Source: a bacterium (lineage in GTDB: Bacteria; Elusimicrobiota; Elusimicrobia; UBA1565; UBA9628). From it: a stretch of 13,785 nucleotides of DNA. The stretch covers positions 1-13,785 of the forward strand of contig JAJYFI010000012.1 of NCBI GenBank assembly GCA_021790955.1. The letters run 5' to 3'. The translations under genes and the position numbers were made by a program. How positions within the stretch are numbered: position 1 is the first letter of the stretch; the number at the start of each line of letters is the position of its first letter. Of this stretch, positions 1 through 6,623 are shown piece after piece. Under the pieces are notes generated by a model that was not told where the DNA came from, did no database searches, and saw nothing but the letters and a program-made list of their open reading frames with translations.

Positions 1-165
1 GACGTGGTTGCAGAAGATCTTGCCGGCGCTACCGGCGCAGTCGGCGATTGGGCGCGAAGACTATGTATGGTTTCTGCGCAACGTGGCGTTGCTGCCCTAC
101 ACGCCGGACGAGTTGGTGTCACGGGCTGAGCAGGAATGGCGGCGGGCGGTTGCGTTCGAAGCGCC
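1..165 (+). CDS. DUF885-family protein fragment (5' end outside window, 3' end lost at a junction)
   Basis: The plus frame starting at base 2 encodes about 54 residues whose pattern resembles DUF885 (PF05960) proteins, a family with metallopeptidase-like features and mostly unknown function. Visible elements are WLQKILPALPAQSA, then IGREDYVWFLRNVALLPYTP, then an ELVSRAEQEWRRAVAFEA stretch. The G-x-E-x-Y-x-W/F-F-L-K/R-N-V pattern followed by LPYTP-EEL is what I recall for this family. The gene enters from the left edge. From about base 165 onward the open frame (to 361) is only the antisense of gmhA, so the DUF885 part stops there. This is the only plus-strand coding signal in the window. The assignment rests on recalled family patterns and covers a short stretch, so it is moderate. 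Confidence 0.5.
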
Positions 166-376
166 CCACGAGCTCGTCGGCGAAATTCTGGGCGTCGCAG
201 GAGGATCCGCCGTTGCCGAAGGCCATGATCTTGTTGCCGTTGCGGTAGGCCTCGATGAAGCGCGCCGCCGCCGCCTCGATGACGCCGGTTTCCCCCGCGG
301 TCTCCGCCAGGGTCCGGCTCGACTCGAGAAGCTGCTCCTTAATTTTGACTGCCGTTGCTGATTGCGAGAGAGCCAT
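119..376 (-). CDS. gmhA: Phosphoheptose isomerase GmhA, 3'-truncated
   Basis: GmhA converts sedoheptulose 7-phosphate to D-glycero-D-manno-heptose 7-phosphate, the first step of LPS heptose synthesis in the cytoplasm. The fragment has the N-terminal helices (KIKEQLLESSRTLAE), the SIS sugar-phosphate loop MAFGNGGSSCDAQ (residues 51-63) and DELVGRFERNRPP (67-79), including the Glu equivalent to the catalytic E65 of E. coli GmhA. Family members are about 190 residues. Here similarity ends near residue 79 and a stop follows at residue 86, so the second half, including the conserved C-terminal His region, is missing. The ATG at 376 is preceded by GGAGG with 6-base spacing and lies 38 bases inside the end of accC, which implies translational coupling. 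The remaining protein cannot be active as it stands. The cut coincides with the left-edge junction. Confidence 0.8.
   Translation of the reverse strand: MALSQSATAVKIKEQLLESSRTLAETAGETGVIEAAAARFIEAYRNGNKIMAFGNGGSSCDAQNFADELVGRFERNRPPPFLLSP
140..165. other. Junction between DUF885 fragment (+) and gmhA fragment (-)
   Basis: Two converging genes are both cut within this interval. Read on the plus strand it continues a DUF885-like helix (RRAVAFEA). Read on the minus strand it continues the GmhA stretch GRFERNRPP. Beyond it each frame loses family resemblance. An interval that reads well in both families suggests joining through a short shared sequence, either by a real deletion of the convergent 3' halves or by a mis-assembly. 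Confidence 0.5.
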
Positions 377-1730
377 GGGCGGCCTCCGTTGCGGCGTGAT
401 TGAGCTTCTCCGCGTAGTGGGTGTCGAAACGCCCCTCCTGGAAAGGGCGCTGGTCGAGCACCATGCGGTGAAAAGGTATCGTCGTGCGAATCCCGTCAAG
501 ATCAAACTCATCCAGCGCGCGGCGGGAGCGGGCGATCGCCTCCATCCTCGTAGGGGCGGAGACGATCAGCTTGGCGATCAAGCTGTCGTAATAGCTGGGG
601 ACGGTGTAGCCCGGATAAATATGCGTCTCGACCCGGACGCCGGGGCCTGCCGGAAGCCAGGCCGATTCGATGAGCCCCGGGCAAGGGGCGAACCCTCGTT
701 GGGGGTCCTCCGCATTGATGCGATGCTCAATGGCATGAGCGCGTATTTCCGAGGCCCGTTCCTGGCCGATGTTCAGAGGCTCGCCGGCCGCTAAACGGAT
801 CTGCGTCCAGACAAGGTCAAATCCTGAGACGATCTCGGTGACGGGATGCTCGACCTGAAGGCGGGTGTTGACCTCGATGAAGTAGAAGCTCCCATCCGTG
901 TCGAGGAGGAACTCGACGGTGCCCACGTTCGTATAGCCTGCGGCTTTCGCCAAGTCGACGGCGGCTTTCTGCATGCGCCGCCGGGTCTCGGGGATCATCG
1001 CCGGGGACGGCGACTCCTCCAGCAGCTTCTGATGCCTTCGTTGCAGGGTGCAGTCCCTCTCGGGGAAGGCGACAACCTGCCCCCGGATGTCGCAGGCGAT
1101 CTGGATCTCGACGTGACGAGGGCTCTCGATGAGTTTCTCCATATAGACCGAGCCGTCTTTGAAGGCCGCCTGCGCCTCCGTTTGAGCGAGCTTGATCTGG
1201 CTCTCGAGATCCTCGGAACGGCGCACCATCCGAAGGCCCTTTCCCCCCCCGCCGGCGGCGGCTTTGATCATCACGGGGAAACCCACCGCGCGGGCGGCCT
1301 CCATAAAATCGGCCCCCAAGAGACCCTTTGTGCCGGGAACGACCGGGACCCCGGCCTCCCGGGCCAGCGCCTTGGCCGTGCTTTTATGTCCGAGCTTGCG
1401 AATAGCGTCCGGCCGCGGGCCGATGAAGGAGAGCCCCGCCTCCCCGCATGCCGCGGCGAACTCCGCATTCTCAGAAAGGAAGCCGTAGCCGGGGTGCACG
1501 GCGTCCGCGCCCGTGATTTGCGCGGCGCTCAAAATCGCGTCGACGTTGAGATAGCTCATGGCGGCGGGCGCCGGGCCGATCGCGACGGCCTCATCGGCGC
1601 GCTGGACGTGCAACGAGTCCCTGTCGGCCTCGGAATAGACCGCGACCGTCTTGATTCCCATCTCCCGGCAGGCTCTAATAACACGCAGGGCGATTTCCCC
1701 GCGATTGGCGATCAAGATTTTCTTGAACAT
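339..1730 (-). CDS. accC: Biotin carboxylase AccC
   Basis: Biotin carboxylase subunit of acetyl-CoA carboxylase. It uses ATP and bicarbonate to carboxylate biotin on a carrier protein, feeding malonyl-CoA into fatty-acid synthesis. The protein has 463 residues, close to the usual 445-460. It opens with MFKKILIANRGEIALRVIRA and has the glycine-rich ATP loop (AAAGGGGKG, about 157-165), ERDCTLQRRHQKLLEESPSP (224-243), VEFLL (272-276), FIEVNTRLQVEHPVTE (284-299) and EHRINAEDP. Residues matching E. coli K116, K159, K238, E276, E288 and R292 are all present, so the enzyme looks functional. The ATG at 1730 shares one base with the accB-like stop (TGATG). A TTG three bases upstream is a less likely start. 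The last 20 or so residues are unconserved and overlap gmhA. The neighbouring carrier gene lacks its biotin lysine, so this enzyme's true carrier may be encoded elsewhere. Confidence 0.95.
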   Translation of the reverse strand: MFKKILIANRGEIALRVIRACREMGIKTVAVYSEADRDSLHVQRADEAVAIGPAPAAMSYLNVDAILSAAQITGADAVHPGYGFLSENAEFAAACGEAGLSFIGPRPDAIRKLGHKSTAKALAREAGVPVVPGTKGLLGADFMEAARAVGFPVMIKAAAGGGGKGLRMVRRSEDLESQIKLAQTEAQAAFKDGSVYMEKLIESPRHVEIQIACDIRGQVVAFPERDCTLQRRHQKLLEESPSPAMIPETRRRMQKAAVDLAKAAGYTNVGTVEFLLDTDGSFYFIEVNTRLQVEHPVTEIVSGFDLVWTQIRLAAGEPLNIGQERASEIRAHAIEHRINAEDPQRGFAPCPGLIESAWLPAGPGVRVETHIYPGYTVPSYYDSLIAKLIVSAPTRMEAIARSRRALDEFDLDGIRTTIPFHRMVLDQRPFQEGRFDTHYAEKLNHAATEAAHGSLAISNGSQN

Positions 1731-2110
1731 CAAGGTTCGATGAAATAAAGCAGGCTTCCATACTCGACCGCTTCGCCGTCCGAGGCGAAGGAGCGGGCGA
1801 TCTTGCCGGCCTTCGGCGCGGTCACCGGAACGGATTTGCCCCTCGCTTGCTCAACCATGCCCAGGACCGCGTTCCGAGCGACCGCGCTCCCATCCGCCGC
1901 CCCCGCCTTCCCGGCCGATCCTTTGCGGTAAACGCCAACGGCCGGCGAAAGCACGGGCACATAGCGGCTTGGCGGAAAGGCGGGGACCGGCGCCGTCGTC
2001 GGCAGGGACAAGGAAAAGCCTTCCCGCCCCTCTTTAAAAGAAACCTCCGCGAGGTCCGTGTCCTTAAGCCACTCCAAAACCGCCTTCATGTCGCCGTCGT
2101 TCATCGTCAT
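1730..2110 (-). CDS. accB: AccB-like biotin carboxyl carrier protein lacking the biotinyl lysine
   Basis: A 126-residue protein with BCCP architecture. It has an N-terminal helix and strand (MKAVLEWLKDTDLAEVSFKEGREGFSLSL, residues 8-36), a Pro/Ala-rich linker (37-50), and a C-terminal biotinyl domain (51-126) beginning VPVLSPAVGVY and ending EAVEYGSLLYFIEP, much like VPVKSPMVG...PVEYGQPLFVIEP of canonical BCCP. Aligned without gaps through GSAVARNAVLGMVE, the canonical E-A-M-K-M becomes E87-Q-A-R90-G, so Arg replaces the lysine that BirA modifies. K92 lies two positions away in a wrong context. It is flanked by cdd (4-base ATGA overlap) and accC (1-base overlap), the normal accB-accC order. 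It is either a degenerate BCCP or a regulatory or structural pseudo-carrier. The fold call is firm; the role is unknown. Confidence 0.85.
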   Translation of the reverse strand: MTMNDGDMKAVLEWLKDTDLAEVSFKEGREGFSLSLPTTAPVPAFPPSRYVPVLSPAVGVYRKGSAGKAGAADGSAVARNAVLGMVEQARGKSVPVTAPKAGKIARSFASDGEAVEYGSLLYFIEP

Positions 2111-2610
2111 CGCGCGATCCTCCGTGCCCGCCTCGTTTTGGAGCGTCCACGGGGCGCCCCGGCCGAATGCAGGAGATTACTAGGATTCTTAGGGATAAGC
2201 TCCGCCTCCAAGGGGTCGAAGGGATGCGGCAGAGACTTCAAAATCGGAAGCCGCAGCATGCGGTGGCGCCGGGAGTGAGAGCCCACGTCGACGATGTAGA
2301 AGGCCGCGCCGTCCGCAGCAAACTCAAGCGCCACCTGCCGGCAGGCGCCGCAGGGCTTGCCGGAACGGCAGACGACGCAAACCGCTCGGATCGACGTATG
2401 CCCTTGCGCGACCGCGTTCACGATGGCGTTGCGCTCCGCGCAGAGGCTCAATCCCGATGAGGCGTTCTCCACGTTGCAGCCGGCGAAGATTTTCCCCTCG
2501 ACCGTCAGCACGCTCGCGCCCACGGGATAGCGCGAATAGGGGCAGTAGGCGTTCTTCCGGGCTCCCACCGCCGCTTGGACGAGCTTGGTGAGATCCTTGG
2601 AGCTGATCAT
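2107..2610 (-). CDS. cdd: Cytidine deaminase with extended basic C-terminal tail
   Basis: Zinc-dependent deaminase converting (deoxy)cytidine to (deoxy)uridine in pyrimidine salvage. It has the small homotetrameric-type core. YCPYSRYPVGASV (22-34) lines the active site. GCNVENASSGLSLCAERNA (44-62) holds zinc ligand C57 and catalytic E59, and PCGACRQV (86-93) holds zinc ligands C87 and C90. The core ends near LPHPFDPLEAEL at about residue 137, where family members normally stop (about 130-140 residues). About 30 further residues follow, ending in a very basic run (GRSKTRRARRIAR). The tail overlaps only the accB-like start by 4 bases, so it is not dictated by the downstream gene. The ATG at 2610 overlaps the mtnP stop by 4 bases, which suggests a coupled purine/pyrimidine salvage pair. 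Confidence 0.93.
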   Translation of the reverse strand: MISSKDLTKLVQAAVGARKNAYCPYSRYPVGASVLTVEGKIFAGCNVENASSGLSLCAERNAIVNAVAQGHTSIRAVCVVCRSGKPCGACRQVALEFAADGAAFYIVDVGSHSRRHRMLRLPILKSLPHPFDPLEAELIPKNPSNLLHSAGAPRGRSKTRRARRIAR

Positions 2611-3521
2611 GAAAGAACCGGTTCCCGGCGCTTCGGCGCGGGCTTTGTGGGTCTCAGGTACTTGCCCACGAGCAAATCGAGCCGGCGCACGGCGGCGGGG
2701 GCCGCGGCTTTCGGGTCCGTAACGATCGCCCGCTTCAAGGCCTCCGGGCAGGAGCAGCCGCTGCGCGGCATCCGCGCGAGCGCGGACAGGCTTTTCTCCA
2801 AAAGCGCCCTCGCCTTGCCGGCGCCCAGCGCCAAATGTTCCAGGACCTTGTCCTGCGAAACCTCCGAGCCTTCCTTCCAGCAGTCGTAATCAGTGATGAA
2901 ATTGATCAGCGCATAGCAGATCTCGGCCTCGCGCGCGAGCTTGGACTCCGGCACCGACGTCATGCCGATCACCGAGTAACCTTGACGCCTGTGGAATTCG
3001 GACTCCGCCTTGGTTGAGAAGGCCGGGCCCTCCATGCAGACATGCACCCCCCCCGCGCGCAGGGCCATCCCGCTCTCCCGGGCCCGCTCGATCAAGAAGG
3101 AGCGGGTTGCGGAGCAGAAGGGCTTGTCGAAGGCGACATGAGCCACGAGACCGCCGCCGAAAAACGTCGACGCCCGGCCCTTGGTCTCATCGACCAACTG
3201 GTCGGGCATGAAGAGGTCGCCCGGCGCCAGCTCCTCCTTGAGCGAGCCCACCGCGCCCACCGCCACGATCCGCTCGACGCCGAGGGACTTCAGGGCGTAA
3301 ACGTTGGCCCTCGCGTTGATCTCCGAGGGCAGCACGACGTGCCCTTTGCCGTGACGGGGGAGAAAAGCGCATCCGACGCCGCCCATCTCTCCCACGATCA
3401 ACGGCTCCGAATGCCGTCCAAAAGGGGTCTTGACCCGGACCTCGCGGGCGTTGGAAACGCCCTTCATTTCGTAGAGACCGCTTCCGCCAATCACCGCAAT
3501 CACGGCGCGACCGTTTTTCAT
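2607..3521 (-). CDS. mtnP: S-methyl-5'-thioadenosine phosphorylase
   Basis: Phosphorolysis of 5'-methylthioadenosine (a by-product of polyamine and SAM metabolism) to adenine and methylthioribose-1-phosphate. It belongs to the PNP/MTAP family and has 304 residues, slightly longer than the usual 270-295 because of a basic C-terminal tail. Motifs are VIGGSGLY (10-17), TPFG (32-35), phosphate-binding LPRHGKGH (54-61), GAVGSL (89-94), CMEGPAFSTKAES (162-174), GMTSVPESKLAREAEICYA (186-204) and TDYDCW (210-215). The Asp pair D211/D213 is the adenine-selective signature that separates MTAP from guanine/hypoxanthine-preferring PNP. The RBS AAGGAG lies about 8 bases before the ATG at 3521. The gap to glyA is 19 bases and cdd overlaps by 4. 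Adenine preference is inferred from the motif only. Confidence 0.93.
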   Translation of the reverse strand: MKNGRAVIAVIGGSGLYEMKGVSNAREVRVKTPFGRHSEPLIVGEMGGVGCAFLPRHGKGHVVLPSEINARANVYALKSLGVERIVAVGAVGSLKEELAPGDLFMPDQLVDETKGRASTFFGGGLVAHVAFDKPFCSATRSFLIERARESGMALRAGGVHVCMEGPAFSTKAESEFHRRQGYSVIGMTSVPESKLAREAEICYALINFITDYDCWKEGSEVSQDKVLEHLALGAGKARALLEKSLSALARMPRSGCSCPEALKRAIVTDPKAAAPAAVRRLDLLVGKYLRPTKPAPKRREPVLS

Positions 3522-3540
3522 CCTCTTTTTCTCCTTGTTA

Positions 3541-4800
3541 TCAAGCCTCGACCGTCAGGGAAGCCATCAGCTCCGGGTAAATGGGGAACCGCCGGCAAAG
3601 CTCCTTGACCTCGGCGGCGATCCGCTTGAGCCTCTTGTCATCCGAGCGCGCCGCGATCGCTTCCCCAATCCATCCGGCGATCGCGAGCATCTCGGGAACG
3701 CCCATGCCTCGCGTCGTCACGGCGGGGGTGCCGATACGGATGCCGGAGGCGATCGCCGGCTTTTGAGGGTCAAAGGGGATCGCGTTCTTGTTCACCGTGA
3801 TGCCGGCGGCCTCCAGCACCGTCTCCGCCTCCTTGCCCGTGATGTTCTTGGGGCGCAGGTCCACGGAGAAAAGGTGGCAGTCCGTGCCTCCCGAGACGAT
3901 CCGGAATCCGGCGTCCGCCAGGGCCTTCGCCATGGCACGAGCGTTTTCGAGCACCCGTTGTTGGTATGTTTTGAAAGCCGGCTTGAGCGCCTCGCCAAAG
4001 CAGACCGCCTTGGCCGCGATGACATGCATGAGCGGGCCGCCTTGCGTCCCGGGAAAATTCACCTTATCGACCGCGGCGGCGAATTTTTCCCGGCAGAGGA
4101 TCATGCCCCCGCGGGGGCCGCGCAGAGTCTTGTGCGTCGTCGTCGTGACGAAGTCCGCCAGCGGAACGGGAGAGGGATAAATCCCGGCCGCGATCAGGCC
4201 CGCGTAGTGGGCGACATCCGCGGCGAAGTAGGCCCCCGCCAAATCCGCGATTCGCTTGAGCCGGGCCCAGTCGAACACCCGAGAATAGTTGGACGCTCCG
4301 GCGAAGATCATCTTGGGGCGGTGCTCAAGGGCCAAGCGCTCCGCCTCGTCGTAGTCGATCGTCTCGGTCTCCCTGGAAACGTTCATCGGGACGATTTTGA
4401 AGTACTTGCCCGAGAAGTTGAGCGGATGGCCGTGTGAGAGATGGCCGCCGTGCGCGAGATTGAGCCCCATGACGACGTCGCCGGGATTGAGCACCGAAAG
4501 ATAGGTCGTGATATTCGCCTGGGTTCCGGAGTGGGGCTGAACGTTCGCATGCTCGGCGCCGAACAGAGACTTCGCCCGATCGATCGCAAGGCGTTCGACG
4601 ACATCCACGTACTCGCAGCCGCCGTAGTAGCGTTTTCCGGGGTATCCCTCGGCGTATTTATTGGTGAGAACCGAGCCCTGCGCCTCCATCACCGCGCGGG
4701 AAGCGTAATTTTCGGATGCGATGAGCTCCAAGCGGTCCGATTGCCGGATCGCCTCCAAGGCGATCGCCTCGTAGACCTCCCGATCCTGCGACTTAAGCAT
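3541..4800 (-). CDS. glyA: Serine hydroxymethyltransferase
   Basis: PLP enzyme interconverting serine and glycine while loading one-carbon units on tetrahydrofolate. From the chosen ATG the protein is 419 residues, the normal length. Motifs are LELIASENYASRAVMEAQGS (24-43), NKYAEGYPGKRYYGGCEYVD (47-66), NVQPHSGTQAN (86-96), AADVAHYAGL (193-202) with the PLP-binding Asp, and DFVTTTTHKTLRGPRGG (216-232), where K224 is the Schiff-base lysine. NKNAIPFD and SGIRIGTPAVTTRGM follow near the C-terminus. The frame stays open upstream to 4887, but those 29 extra codons overlap the phosphatase gene and lack family similarity. MLKSQDREVY is the natural N-terminus. The start overlaps the preceding stop by 8 bases, and a GGAGAG purine stretch serves as RBS. 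Confidence 0.96.
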   Translation of the reverse strand: MLKSQDREVYEAIALEAIRQSDRLELIASENYASRAVMEAQGSVLTNKYAEGYPGKRYYGGCEYVDVVERLAIDRAKSLFGAEHANVQPHSGTQANITTYLSVLNPGDVVMGLNLAHGGHLSHGHPLNFSGKYFKIVPMNVSRETETIDYDEAERLALEHRPKMIFAGASNYSRVFDWARLKRIADLAGAYFAADVAHYAGLIAAGIYPSPVPLADFVTTTTHKTLRGPRGGMILCREKFAAAVDKVNFPGTQGGPLMHVIAAKAVCFGEALKPAFKTYQQRVLENARAMAKALADAGFRIVSGGTDCHLFSVDLRPKNITGKEAETVLEAAGITVNKNAIPFDPQKPAIASGIRIGTPAVTTRGMGVPEMLAIAGWIGEAIAARSDDKRLKRIAAEVKELCRRFPIYPELMASLTVEA

Positions 4801-5926
4801 TTCCACGCTCTCCCTCCCCTTGGGCACCGCCCAGAATCTTTTGAAGCGCCTTTTTGATCTGCGCCAGGCACGCCCCATAAATCTCAACGCCCAGTCCTAT
4901 CGGATCTCCGACCTCCGAGCCCTCGAGGCCGGCGTAGCCTCCCAGTAAAAACACCTTGGACGAAGCCGAAGGAAAGCGCTCGACAAGCCTCCGGCGGTGC
5001 GGTTCGGTCATCGCCAAGACGAGGTCGGCCTCGTCGATGATCTCCTTCGACACTTGGGACGGACGGTGCGAGAAGTCATGAATCCCCTCTCGGGCCAGGA
5101 CTTCCAGAACCGGATCCGGAACGGCGCTGCGCGAATCGACGGCCAAGCCCGCCGAGGCGGCCTGAACGCCCAAGCGCCTTTCATTCGCCATTTTCCTGAA
5201 GAGCTGCTCCGCCATGACGCTGCGGCAAGTGTTTCCCGTGCAAACAAAGAGCACGCGGCGAACTCCCCTCAGGCCGCCCAAGGCGGCCGATGCGCCCTCC
5301 TGGACAGCCGCAAGGATCGCCTTCGCGGGGATCGCCCCCTCGCGCAAGATCCGGGGCACGGGGCCGGTGGCGTCGACGATGGTCGACTCGTTGCCGGGGG
5401 CGCTTCCGCCGTCCAAAACGTAGTCCACATCCTCCTGGAACTCCTCCCATACCGCCTGCCCCTCCGTGAGCGAAGGTCGTCCGGAGCGGTTGGCGCTCGT
5501 CGTCGCCCAGGGGATGCCCGAGCGCCTTAAAATCTCGAGCAAAACCGGATGCCCCGGCACGCGGACGCCGACGGTCTTATATTCCGCGAACGTGAGGACG
5601 CGCCCCCGGGCCGTGGGCTTGAGGACCAGCGTCAAGAGCCCGGGCCAGAACTTGGCCGCGAGAGCTCTCCCCACCGGAGTCCATTCGACCCACTCGCCCG
5701 CGGCCTCCGCCGAAGCGACCATGACGGGAAGGGGTTTGGCGTCCGGCCGGCCCTTGATCTGATAGATGCGGCGGGAAGCGGCCTTGACCAAGGCCGTCGA
5801 TCCCAGGCCGTAGACCGTGTCCGTCGGGAATGCGAGAACCCGGCAGGACTTGGCGGCATCCGCCAACTCCGCCAGCATGCCCTCGCCCAAATCCGAAAGC
5901 GCCACGGCTTTAACGCGCTTCGCCAT
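4793..5926 (-). CDS. Sua5/YrdC (TsaC) - low-molecular-weight phosphatase fusion
   Basis: Two-domain protein. Residues about 1-210 are a Sua5/YrdC/TsaC domain (threonylcarbamoyl-AMP synthase, first step of tRNA t6A37), with AFPTDTVYGLG, IKGRPDAKPLPVM, WPGLLTLVL, ATTSANRSG and STIVDATG. Residues about 223-365 are a low-molecular-weight phosphatase: VLFVCTGNTCRSVMAE carries the C-x5-R loop and GDPIGLGVEIY the acid Asp. The loop reads CTGNTCRS with Thr at the fifth position, as in Bacillus YwlE, where that Thr favours phospho-arginine; eukaryotic-type LMW-PTPs have Ile there. In Bacillus ywlC (Sua5-like) and ywlE are neighbouring genes, so this may be a fused form of that pair. Two ATGs lie at 5932 and 5926. 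GGGAGG abuts the first but sits 6 bases from the second, so 5926 is preferred (377 residues). The 5' end overlaps rsmI by 17 bases. Confidence 0.92.
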   Translation of the reverse strand: MAKRVKAVALSDLGEGMLAELADAAKSCRVLAFPTDTVYGLGSTALVKAASRRIYQIKGRPDAKPLPVMVASAEAAGEWVEWTPVGRALAAKFWPGLLTLVLKPTARGRVLTFAEYKTVGVRVPGHPVLLEILRRSGIPWATTSANRSGRPSLTEGQAVWEEFQEDVDYVLDGGSAPGNESTIVDATGPVPRILREGAIPAKAILAAVQEGASAALGGLRGVRRVLFVCTGNTCRSVMAEQLFRKMANERRLGVQAASAGLAVDSRSAVPDPVLEVLAREGIHDFSHRPSQVSKEIIDEADLVLAMTEPHRRRLVERFPSASSKVFLLGGYAGLEGSEVGDPIGLGVEIYGACLAQIKKALQKILGGAQGEGERGNA

Positions 5927-6623
5927 GGTCATCCTCCCGGGGCTCGTCTCCGAACCGAGGCGGCGGCCGCATTAAAACGACGAATTCGCCTAGCAGGCTT
6001 TCCCTGGCCGAAAGCGTTCGGCGGACCTCCGCCAAGCCGCCCCAAAACCATTCCTCGTGGATTTTCGACAGCTCCCTCACGGCCGCCGCTTGCGCGGATT
6101 CTCCCAGCACTTCCCCCGCCTCGTCGAGGAGCTGAAGGACTCGGTAGGGGGACTCGTAGATGATCAGGGTCTTGCCTAGCGCGGCCGCCTCTCTCAGCGC
6201 CCGGCGCCGCGGTCCGGAACGCCGAGGCAGAAAACCCATAAAAACGAAGGAATCGGCGGACAGTCCGGAGCCCGCCACCGCGGCGGTGAGCGCGCTTGCC
6301 CCTGGAAGCGCCGTCACGGCGAGCCCCTCGCGGCGAGCCCGCTCCACGACGCGGCTTCCCGGGTCGGAGACGCAAGGAAACCCGCTGTCCGAGACGAGAG
6401 CCACGGGGGCTCCCGAACGGACCTTGTCGAGAAGACGCTCCTCGCTTCACGGGTCCTTGTCGTTGTAGCGCAGGAGAGGGGAGGTGATGCCGAAATGCGT
6501 GAAGAGGATTCGGGTGCGGCGCGTATCCTCGCAATAGACCTCGGAGGCGTCGCGCAACACCTCGACAGCTCGGGGCGTCATGTCGCCAAGGTTGCCGAGG
6601 GGCGTCGGGACAAGATAAAGCAT
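5910..6623 (-). pseudogene. rsmI: RsmI, 16S rRNA C1402 2'-O-methyltransferase, interrupted by an in-frame TGA
   Basis: RsmI methylates the ribose of C1402 in 16S rRNA using SAM and acts near the decoding centre. Read from the ATG at 6623 the protein begins MLYLVPTPLGNLGDMTPRAV, with EDTRRTRILFTHFGI and LLRYNDKDP, all typical of the family's N-terminus. Codon 59 is TGA (bases 6449-6447). The same frame then continues without shift: SEERLLDKVRSGAPVALVSD, then SGFPCVSDPGSRVVE, ALPGASALTAAVAGSG, FMGFLPRR, TLIIYESPYRVLQLL and LSKIHEEWFWG, to the stop at 5910. With the stop read through, the length (237 codons) is normal. The ATG overlaps the HD-GYP stop by one base (TGATG). A GTG at 6404 could reinitiate, but would give only the second half. 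Possible causes are a point mutation, a sequencing error or, least likely, recoding. Confidence 0.85.

Noticed and set aside
166..361. Open plus-strand continuation of the DUF885-like frame
   Set aside because: It is exactly antisense to the well-conserved GmhA N-terminus. The continued frame shows no family resemblance.
846..1748. 300-codon plus-strand open frame opposite accC (and similar long frames opposite glyA and the GH3 gene)
   Set aside because: High GC leaves few stops on the opposite strand. These frames lack recognisable motifs and lie opposite clear genes.
2334..2345. 12-bp palindrome cctgccggcagg in cdd
   Set aside because: It encodes the conserved zinc-binding motif ACRQV, so it is explained by coding constraint and is not an inserted repeat.
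4801..4887. Upstream extension of glyA to a start at 4887
   Set aside because: The extra 29 codons lie inside the phosphatase domain gene and lack similarity to GlyA. MLKSQDREVY is the family-like N-terminus.
5929..6534. 201-codon minus-strand frame covering rsmI
   Set aside because: It is a shifted-frame shadow, Arg/Gly-rich with no family motifs. RsmI motifs are in the frame with the TGA.
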